From assembly GCA_020723345.1 (NCBI GenBank), contig DYJA01000002.1:43323-107322 (forward strand): a DNA stretch of 64,000 bases, read 5' to 3'. This DNA is from Candidatus Aquidulcis sp. Lineage in GTDB: Bacteria; Chloroflexota; Anaerolineae; UBA4142. The translations under genes and the position numbers were made by a program. Position 1 is the first letter of the stretch. The number at the start of each line of letters is the position of its first letter. Positions 57,955 to 64,000 of this stretch are shown here, piece after piece. Below the pieces are notes generated by a model. It searched no databases. It was not told where the DNA came from and saw nothing but the letters and a program-made list of their open reading frames with translations.

Positions 57955-58457
57955 GCTACTGTGGCTACTTTCGACGGACGGATTTGGAGTTTGGCGCACT
58001 CGATACAAAAAGTGGCGGACGGCATGACTTTCAAGCGTTCTTCCGAAATCGGGAGATGACAGCGCTCGCACACGCCGTACGTCCCTTTTTCGGCGCGCAC
58101 GATCGCGCGGTCGATTTCCTTGATCATTCCTTCGAGATGGCGGCGCAGCGCGAGCGATTTCGCTTGCGCTTCGACTTCGCTCGCGTCGTCCGCCATGTGA
58201 TTACCCGTGGTCGGACGTTCTTGCGCGAGCATTTCCTGATGCTTCAATTCTTCAGTCAAGCGGCGGCGCTCTTTGCGGAGCGCGCGCAGCGCGGGCGAAT
58301 CGAGCAAGCGCGGCTCAAGTTCGACGGGCGGCGGCAGCGTGCGTCCCGTGATCAAAACGGCTTTCGCCGATTTTTTCGCGGTTCGGGCAGCCGATGCCAC
58401 TCCGTGCGCAATCACTTTGGACACTGATTTTTTTTGAGAATCACCATTCTTGGACAT
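57951..58457 (-). CDS. TraR/DksA-type zinc-finger protein
   Basis: 168 aa. After a basic Ala/Lys-rich N-terminus comes a coiled-coil (LRALRKERRRLTEELKHQEM; LALRRHLEGMIKEIDRAIVR) and the C4 zinc finger GTYGVCERCHLPISEERLKV with FCIECAKLQ. Proteins of this form sit in the RNA polymerase secondary channel or act as sporulation-type regulators. The acidic DDA tip of DksA is only partly kept (ADDASEVEAQ). It is translationally coupled to lspA. Confidence 0.88.
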   Translation of the reverse strand: MSKNGDSQKKSVSKVIAHGVASAARTAKKSAKAVLITGRTLPPPVELEPRLLDSPALRALRKERRRLTEELKHQEMLAQERPTTGNHMADDASEVEAQAKSLALRRHLEGMIKEIDRAIVRAEKGTYGVCERCHLPISEERLKVMPSATFCIECAKLQIRPSKVATVA

Positions 58458-58544
58458 TGCGTGCCTCCGCGCGATGAGTCGGCATTGGCTCATCGCACTA
58501 TTGCAATTCTAAACGGTTTTCGATTCTAATGCAAATTGTGTAAA

Positions 58545-58672
58545 AGGGGGAAGAGGGCTTGAGATGGCATGAGAGGGCGAGAAGGCAAGACGTGGAAGAA
58601 GGCGCGCCCTCCCTGCCCTCTCCGCCTTCTCCGCTTTCTTGTGCCTTCTTATCCCCTCTACCCCTTCTGTCT
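58545..58672. repeat. AGAAGGC/GCCTTCT inverted tandem repeat, copy 3
   Basis: GAGGGCGAGAAGGCAAGACG words, centre GAAGGCGCGCCCTCCC, then TCCGCCTTCTCCGCTTTCTT. Its right end encodes the stop of the Nudix gene. Confidence 0.85.
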
Positions 58673-59170
58673 TTCGCGCAGATCTCGCAACACGATCTTC
58701 GCGTGTTCGAACGCGATTTCATTTTCACGCGGCAGCGCGTCGATTGAAAACCACCGATACGCGCTCACGTCGTCCGCCGCGCGCAGCGTTCCGCCGATTG
58801 GCTCGACGATGTAGTAATGATTCAGCGTGAAAAAATCGTCGCCATCAAGCGCGTACCGATCCATATACACGCCGAGCAATTCAATCACGCGCACGGCGAG
58901 TCCAGTTTCCTCTTTCACCTCGCGCAACATTCCAGCGCGCGGATGTTCGCCCGCTTCAAGAAAGCCGCCAGGAATATCCCAGCATCCTTTGAACGGCTCG
59001 ACCGCGCGCAACACGAGCAGTACGCGCTGGTCTTTGACGATCAACGCGCCCGCGCACGGTTTGGAGTTGTGGTACGACGTGCGTCCACACTGCGCGCATT
59101 TTTGCGGCGCGAACGGCTTGGCGCGCGCAAGATATTTGGTTCCGCAATTTGGACAAAAGTTGAAAGCCAC
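58658..59170 (-). CDS. Nudix hydrolase with N-terminal zinc ribbon
   Basis: 170 aa from a GTG at 59170. The zinc ribbon FCPNCGTKYLA...KCAQCGRTSYHN precedes the Nudix domain, whose box reads GGFLEAGEHPRAGMLREVKE followed by ETGL, with all catalytic Glu residues. It probably hydrolyses a nucleoside diphosphate derivative (NudC/ADP-ribose type). A longer reading to 59221 adds MKRDGTRNTHHVRSN, which is translated ACGCAAC repeat. RQKG and the stop are from the repeat at its 3' side. Confidence 0.88.
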   Translation of the reverse strand: MAFNFCPNCGTKYLARAKPFAPQKCAQCGRTSYHNSKPCAGALIVKDQRVLLVLRAVEPFKGCWDIPGGFLEAGEHPRAGMLREVKEETGLAVRVIELLGVYMDRYALDGDDFFTLNHYYIVEPIGGTLRAADDVSAYRWFSIDALPRENEIAFEHAKIVLRDLRERQKG

Positions 59171-59182
59171 TCTTGTATTTGA

Positions 59183-59238
59183 CCTGACGTGATGCGTGTT
59201 GCGTGTTCCGTCACGTTTCACGCATCACGTTTCACGAT
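59183..59238. repeat. ACGCATC/ACGTTTC heptad inverted repeat
   Basis: GTGATGCGTGTTGCGTGTTC and the inverted TCACGTTTCACGCATCACGT. It carries the last residues KRDA and the stop of ileS. Confidence 0.85.
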
Positions 59239-62200
59239 TCCAACCGTCACCTTCTCCCCATCAAACGCGTCTTCCACCGATGCCGCGTTCGCGGGCGCGG
59301 CGGACGCGCGCATTTCGTCCGCGAGCGTTTCGCCCATGATGTACGCGCGGTGCGTTTCGATTGCGCTCGCGAGTGTTGGCGTTGCGGTGTAGTACACGCG
59401 AATGTGATCCGCGATGTCGAAATTCGCGCTCTTGCGGAGGTCTTGGACGCGGCGGACGAATTCGCGCGCGAGTCCTTCGGCTTTGAGTTCGGGCGTGACG
59501 GTCGTATCGAGCGCGACGACGTAATCGCCGTCCGCCTTCACCGCGAACCCAGGTTTCGGCTGCGGCGTGATCAGCACTTCGTTCGGCGCGAGTTCAACGC
59601 GTTCGCCATTCACTTCGAGTGCGAGATTTTTTCCCGCGCGCAAAGTGGCAACCGCGACATACGGATCGGTCGCGTTGAGCGCGGCGCGCAATTGCGGGAA
59701 CGCTTTGCCGAATTTCGGTCCGAGCAAGCGATTGTCCGGCAAGAGTTTGTACGTGACGAGTTCCACATCTTTTTCGACGAGCTGCATCGTCTTGACGTTC
59801 AACTCGTCGGTGACGAGCGCGGCGATATGCGCGAGACGCGCGCGCTGCTCCTGCGGCGCGACGACAACCACGCGTCCAAGCGGTTGACGCACTTTCAAGG
59901 CATTCTCAGCGCGAACGCTGTGACCCAGGTTCACGACTTTGCGCGCGGCGTCCATTTCCGCGAGCAGCGCGGCGTCCAATTTCGACGCGTCGGCGCGCGG
60001 GAAATCGCAGTGATGCACGCTTTCGCGCGCGTTCGCGTCCACGGAGCGCACGAGGTTTTGGTACATCACTTCGGTTGCGAACGGGATGAACGGCGCGAGC
60101 AGTTTCGTCAGCGTGACGAGCACTTCGTACAACGTCGCGTACGCGGCGTCCTTGTCCGCGTCCGCTTCTGATTTCCAGAAGCGGCGGCGCGAGCGGCGGA
60201 CGTACCAGTTCGACAAGTCATCGAGAAATTCTTCGACGGGCTTGGTCGCTTTGTATGCCATATACTCGTCCATCTGCGTCGTCACTTCTTCGACGACTTG
60301 CTGCAATCGCGCGAGAATCCAGCGATCCAGTAGGGATGCAGTTAACTGCATCCCTACGTGCGGCGACCATTTATCCAGATTCGCGTACGTCACAAAAAAA
60401 TTGTACACGTTCCACAGTGGCAAGAAGAATCGCCGCCGCGTTTCGTCCGCGATGTGATAACCGAAGCGCATATCGGTTTCGTAGCGTTGGCAGCAGTACA
60501 TCCAGCGCATCACGTCCGCGCCGATTTTATCGGCGGCTTCGCTGAACTCGATCATGTTGCCGCGCGATTTGTGCATGTCGGTGCCGTCTTCGGCGAGCAA
60601 AGTTTCGTAACCGTGGATCGTGCGCGTCGCGGGTTTGCCTTCCAGCACCGCCGCCATCGTCAAGAGCGCGTAGAACCAGTTGCGGAACTGACCTGGGAAC
60701 GATTCGGAAATGAAATCGCCAGGGAACCATTTTTGCCAGTAGTCATGCTGAGTGCGATAACCCATCGTCGAAAGTGAAACGATGCCCGCGTCAAGCCAGG
60801 GATTGCCCACGTCTTTGATGCGCGATGTTTTTTCGCCGCACTTGTCGCATTTGATTTTGACTTCGTCAATGTACGGACGATGCGGCGTGTGTCCTTTGAA
60901 TTTGTCCCAGCCCTCGACCGCGCGCTCTTCCAATTCTTCCTGACTGCCGATGACGGAAAAATGTCCGCAGTGCTCACATTCCCAGATCGGCAGCGCGAGC
61001 CCCCAGTAACGTTTCTTCGAGATCATCCAATCGTGCATGTTGCGGAGCCAATCGAGTTCGCGCTCCTTGCCGAAATCGGGAATCCATTTGATTTGATTCG
61101 CAATGTCCATCATCACGGGGCGAATGCCATCCATCGCGATGAACCATTCGTCAACGAGACGAAAGACGAGTGGCGTGTGACAGCGCCAACATTCGGGATA
61201 GCGATGCGTGTATTTTTCCGATTTGTACAGCACGCCTTTCTTTCTGAGATCGTCGAGAATCGGATCGGTGACTTCGGAAACGTGTTTGCCCGCAAGCCAG
61301 CCAAAGCCGTCGCCGTAAAAACCATTTTCGTCGAGCGGCGCGACGACGGGCAAATTATTTTCTTTGCCAAGCGCGAAATCTTCCTCGCCGCAGCCAGGCG
61401 CGATGTGAACGATGCCTGTCCCTTCCGCTTCGCCGACTTCGTCCCACAAGATGACGCGGTGCGCGTCGATCGCAGTCTCTTTGATGTGCGCGAACAATCG
61501 GCGCATCGTTGCGTCTGCCCAACCGCCTGTTTGTTGCGCGGCAGGCAAATCGTCGAACGGACCCGCGTATTTCCAACCGCGCATCTCCGCGCCCTTGAGT
61601 TCGCCCAAAACTTCGAACGAACCTTTGAGCATCTTGGTTGTGCCTTTCGACAAATACAAAACGTCGTTTCCTTGTTTCACTTTGACGTACGTGAGATCGG
61701 AACCGACTGCCGCCGCGACGTTCGACGTGAGCGTCCACGGCGTCGTCGTCCACACGAGCAACGATTGCCCAGCGCGATCGACGAGCGGAAAGCGCAGCGT
61801 CACACTCGGATCCGATTTTTCGATGTATCCTTCGGTGACGATTTCGTGCTGGCTGATGCCTGTGCCGCAGCGCCAACACCACGGCATCACGTCGGTGCCT
61901 TTGTAGAGCCAGCCGCTGTCGAAACACTTTTTCAACATGCGCCAGATGTCGTAATTGTTTTTATCGCTGAACGTGAAATACGATCCGCCGTTTTGCGGCA
62001 AACCAAGTTGACTGATCACTTGCTCGACGGTGCCAGTGACTTGCGCGCCCGTTGGCGCGGTGATCGTGATCGTCGCGTTCGGATTCTCGCCGAGTTTGTC
62101 GCGCAGCAGGCGCAGCGTTTCGGGATCGTCCCAGTCCATCCACATTCCGAGACGAATGGATTGCTCGGTTTGCACGGCGGCATAATTCAAGACGCGCTGC

Positions 62201-62565
62201 TTGCACAGAATCACGAACGGCGCGAGTCCGTAATTCTCAATGTCTTTTTTCGTTTGGAAACCCAGGTCTTTCTCGACATTGACCTCGACCCAGAGTCCCT
62301 GGCAGTCGAAGCCGTTTTGGTAGCGCAGTTCGTGCCCGCGCATCGTGCGATAGCGCCCGAACAAATCCTTGTAGGTGCGTCCCCACGCGTGGTGCACGCC
62401 CATTGGATTGTTCGCGGTGATCGGTCCGTCAATGAACGACCACGTGGGTTGCCCTTTGCGCAGTTCGCGCATCTTTTGAAACGCGCGCGTCTCTTTCCAC
62501 CATTGGAGCACATCGCGCTCTTGCGCGACGAAATCTACTTTGGCGGGTACTGGTTTGAATGGCAT
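59218..62565 (-). CDS. ileS: Isoleucyl-tRNA synthetase, divergent class
   Basis: 1,115 aa class Ia synthetase. The catalytic core has ITANNPMGVHHAWGRTYKD in place of the HxGH block, QNGFDCQGLWVEV, an editing CP1 domain with LLVWTTTPWTLTSNVAAAVG, the zinc-like CRWCGTG/CWRCHTP and CEHCGHF knuckles, and DMHKSRGNMIEF in place of KMSKS. The anticodon helical domain (YVRRSRRRFWKS) and a C-terminal DUF5915-type tail follow. It charges tRNA-Ile. At about residues 737-745 the 28-bp palindrome is inserted in frame (HVGMQLTASL), just before LDRWIL. Start at 62565; upstream reading is repeat. Last residues KRDA are repeat-coded. Confidence 0.93.
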   Translation of the reverse strand: MPFKPVPAKVDFVAQERDVLQWWKETRAFQKMRELRKGQPTWSFIDGPITANNPMGVHHAWGRTYKDLFGRYRTMRGHELRYQNGFDCQGLWVEVNVEKDLGFQTKKDIENYGLAPFVILCKQRVLNYAAVQTEQSIRLGMWMDWDDPETLRLLRDKLGENPNATITITAPTGAQVTGTVEQVISQLGLPQNGGSYFTFSDKNNYDIWRMLKKCFDSGWLYKGTDVMPWCWRCGTGISQHEIVTEGYIEKSDPSVTLRFPLVDRAGQSLLVWTTTPWTLTSNVAAAVGSDLTYVKVKQGNDVLYLSKGTTKMLKGSFEVLGELKGAEMRGWKYAGPFDDLPAAQQTGGWADATMRRLFAHIKETAIDAHRVILWDEVGEAEGTGIVHIAPGCGEEDFALGKENNLPVVAPLDENGFYGDGFGWLAGKHVSEVTDPILDDLRKKGVLYKSEKYTHRYPECWRCHTPLVFRLVDEWFIAMDGIRPVMMDIANQIKWIPDFGKERELDWLRNMHDWMISKKRYWGLALPIWECEHCGHFSVIGSQEELEERAVEGWDKFKGHTPHRPYIDEVKIKCDKCGEKTSRIKDVGNPWLDAGIVSLSTMGYRTQHDYWQKWFPGDFISESFPGQFRNWFYALLTMAAVLEGKPATRTIHGYETLLAEDGTDMHKSRGNMIEFSEAADKIGADVMRWMYCCQRYETDMRFGYHIADETRRRFFLPLWNVYNFFVTYANLDKWSPHVGMQLTASLLDRWILARLQQVVEEVTTQMDEYMAYKATKPVEEFLDDLSNWYVRRSRRRFWKSEADADKDAAYATLYEVLVTLTKLLAPFIPFATEVMYQNLVRSVDANARESVHHCDFPRADASKLDAALLAEMDAARKVVNLGHSVRAENALKVRQPLGRVVVVAPQEQRARLAHIAALVTDELNVKTMQLVEKDVELVTYKLLPDNRLLGPKFGKAFPQLRAALNATDPYVAVATLRAGKNLALEVNGERVELAPNEVLITPQPKPGFAVKADGDYVVALDTTVTPELKAEGLAREFVRRVQDLRKSANFDIADHIRVYYTATPTLASAIETHRAYIMGETLADEMRASAAPANAASVEDAFDGEKVTVGIVKRDA
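60330..60357. repeat. 28-bp perfect palindrome inside ileS
   Basis: GTAGGGATGCAGTT, then its exact complement, ending CATCCCTAC. In frame; encodes VGMQLTASL. Confidence 0.9.
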
Positions 62566-62577
62566 GGTAACTCCATT

Positions 62578-62617
62578 TATGATTTCGGATTTATGATTTA
62601 GGATTTGCGAATTGCGA
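62578..62617. repeat. ATGATTT/GGATTT heptads
   Basis: ATGATTT CGGATTT, then ATGATTT AGGATTT GCGAATT, in the gap between the GH10 stop and the ileS start. Confidence 0.8.
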
Positions 62618-62626
62618 AGTGTAGCA

Positions 62627-63874
62627 TCACTTTGCAAATCGCTGAAGAACTTCGAGCATTGCAAAGTATGCGGGCTTAGGTTTAAGATTGTCATCAAAAG
62701 GCGTAGGATCGCCTTTTGTGGAATAGTGTATGTAACTGGGAGTTGTTTCTATCCAAGAGTATTTATCTCCAATATTCCAAACCGCAAAACTCTTGCATAC
62801 TCCAGATTCGAGTGCTGCCTCAAGCATTTCCTTGTAGATTTGCGCCTGACGAGCGAACCTCTCATCCTGTGTGCCAGGAACATCTTTCAGGTTCACGTCA
62901 AATTCAGTCACATAAACTGGTATCCTGTAGCTTCGCATTGCTGCAATGACATCATCTTTGGGAGGATAGACTGCACCCTTCATGTGCATATGAAGTCCTA
63001 CGCCATCTATCAAGCCTTTTGATTTTAGTCGTTGCACGATAGTTTGGGTATTATAAGTTACTTTGCCGTCATCTATATTTGTATTAAGCGAATGATTATT
63101 GGCATCGTTGTAGATCAATATAGCTGATGGGTCTACCTCCCTCGCGGTTTGAAAAGCAATGTCCACGTATTCCTCGCCAACAACACGCATCAGCAAGTCG
63201 TCTCTTCCCCACCTAACTGGATGTGCCTCGTTTACAACACTCCACTGCTTGATTTTCCCCTTGAAGTATGTCATTACAAAAGTGATACGTGCTTTCATAA
63301 GTTGGATGAGATCTTCACGAGAAAAATTACCTTTGAGCAACCATTGTGGATATTGTTCTTGAAAAAACAAATGATCACCTTTCAGATCCATGTTGTTCTT
63401 AATAGCGAAATCAACGTACTCGTCCGTATAGACGTACTTCTTGGGATTTGTGAATTTAACATTGCCACGCTCCTCCTCCACTTGCGCCCAATCAATACCA
63501 TATCCTATCACAGCCAAGTTGAATTCTCTTTTGTATGTGTCCATCATTCCTGGAACATACGTATGCCCAAAGCATACACCGATTTGTAGCCCGATTTTTT
63601 CTGCCAATGCACGGAGAGTTGGAACCGCTGGCGTCGCAGTAGCAGTTGAAATCGGCGTCCTTGTTGCTGTTGGTATAGTGGTTGCAGTTGGAATCGGCGT
63701 GCTAGTCGCCATCGGCGTCACAGTTGCGGTGGGCGATGTCGTCGCAATAGGAAGTTGCGTATTTGTCGGCGCGGGCGTTGGCTTTGGGTTTGCGCCACAG
63801 GCGGAAAGAGCAGCGCTCAATGCCGCCGCGCTACTCAATCTCAAAAATTCGCGTCGTGTCAATTGTGTTTTCAT
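62627..63874 (-). CDS. Glycoside hydrolase family 10 lipoprotein (xylanase-like)
   Basis: 415 aa. Twin-arginine signal QLTRREFLRLSSAAALSAAL with lipobox LSAC and a Thr/Pro linker (about 35-90). The GH10 barrel has FNLAVIGYGIDWAQVEEERG, MDLKGDHLFFQEQYPQWLLK, acid/base Glu in QWSVVNEAHP, LIYNDANNHS, DGVGLHMHMKG, nucleophile Glu in VYVTEFDVNLKD and WNIGDKYSWI. All catalytic residues are intact, so it should hydrolyse beta-1,4-xylan-like substrates outside the cell. Start at 63874 with GTGGAGGTAAGA. It is lower in GC than its neighbours, like its relative at 50885. Confidence 0.92.
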   Translation of the reverse strand: MKTQLTRREFLRLSSAAALSAALSACGANPKPTPAPTNTQLPIATTSPTATVTPMATSTPIPTATTIPTATRTPISTATATPAVPTLRALAEKIGLQIGVCFGHTYVPGMMDTYKREFNLAVIGYGIDWAQVEEERGNVKFTNPKKYVYTDEYVDFAIKNNMDLKGDHLFFQEQYPQWLLKGNFSREDLIQLMKARITFVMTYFKGKIKQWSVVNEAHPVRWGRDDLLMRVVGEEYVDIAFQTAREVDPSAILIYNDANNHSLNTNIDDGKVTYNTQTIVQRLKSKGLIDGVGLHMHMKGAVYPPKDDVIAAMRSYRIPVYVTEFDVNLKDVPGTQDERFARQAQIYKEMLEAALESGVCKSFAVWNIGDKYSWIETTPSYIHYSTKGDPTPFDDNLKPKPAYFAMLEVLQRFAK

Positions 63875-63953
63875 TCTTACCTCCACTCACGTTTTCAGTT
63901 GTTGCTCGTGCCTTAATCTGCCGCGCCCGCTAATCGCGTTCGTCGCGACTCGC

Positions 63954-63987
63954 AGACTTTTGCGGTTTCCCAAAACCGCGAAGGTCT
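63954..63987. terminator. AGAC...GGTCT hairpin at the window end
   Basis: AGACTTTTGCGGTTT and AAACCGCGAAGGTCT around a four-base loop. It is related to the AGACCC hairpins at 39694, 41506, 41691 and 57363. Confidence 0.65.
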
Positions 63988-64000
63988 CATCGCGCTTGCC

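Noticed and set aside
60880..62601. 573-aa open frame on the plus strand
   Set aside because: Antisense of ileS; no recognisable motif.

Overview
The window looks like a chromosomal segment of an uncultured-type bacterium, most probably Chloroflexota (Anaerolineae-like). This is inferred from gene content: a bacterial Elp3, an archaeal-type ATP-dependent DNA ligase, a divergent IleRS with HHAWG/DMHKS signatures, stacked GAF/HD-GYP sensors, and lipoproteins with Thr/Pro linkers. No marker phylogeny was possible. Base composition is high-GC and rich in GCG/CGC, with lower-GC islets around 41.7-44.4 kb, 50.9-52.3 kb and 62.6-63.9 kb.

Layout. 0-1.2 kb: a two-component response regulator and a small membrane protein (minus). 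1.4-7.6 kb (plus): an ABC exporter, a membrane protein fused to an endonuclease/exonuclease/phosphatase domain, a DUF6922/AbiEii toxin-antitoxin-like pair and a MoxR-type AAA+ ATPase. 8.1 kb: tRNA-Sec (selC). 8.3-17.6 kb (minus): a signalling operon of PAS histidine kinase, NarL-type regulator, receiver-only regulator and a 1,752-aa REC-PAS-GAF7-HD-GYP protein. 17.8-28.9 kb: housekeeping and repair genes (GIY-YIG protein, TrmI, M20 peptidase, UvrD/PcrA helicase, Maf, DNA ligase, a second HD-GYP protein, a P-loop kinase) and tRNA-Arg(TCT). 28.9-32.6 kb: secreted YVTN-propeller lipoprotein and dienelactone hydrolase. 32.8-35.3 kb: elp3 divergent from a Trm9/ALKBH8-like methyltransferase, a plausible two-enzyme route to mcm5U34. 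35.6-39.7 kb: a murein-peptide operon (M19 dipeptidase, alpha/beta hydrolase-SH3-NlpC/P60 fusion, L-Ala-D/L-Glu epimerase) behind a good sigma-70 promoter. 39.7-45.4 kb and 52.7-55.7 kb: clusters of toxin-antitoxin genes flanking a 1,736-aa alpha-2-macroglobulin. 55.8-63.9 kb (minus): chagasin-type inhibitor, the traR/dksA-lspA-rlu cluster, a Nudix hydrolase, ileS and a GH10 enzyme.

The most unusual feature is a dense population of short repeats at gene borders and inside genes. (1) Tandem degenerate 7-bp words, often as two inverted arms, sit at most gene junctions; in at least a dozen genes they encode the last residues and the stop codon, and sometimes the start. (2) A 28-bp palindrome family with GTAGG/CCTAC-like ends is inserted in frame in ileS and the alpha-2-macroglobulin gene. 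(3) A TCCTGAGCGGA...TCGAAGGA element and short hairpins are inserted in frame in the ABC exporter, the helicase and, as a five-element cluster, the pseudouridine synthase. They resemble in kind the STRR repeats of cyanobacteria and the protein-inserting palindromic elements of Rickettsia, but several different word families coexist here.
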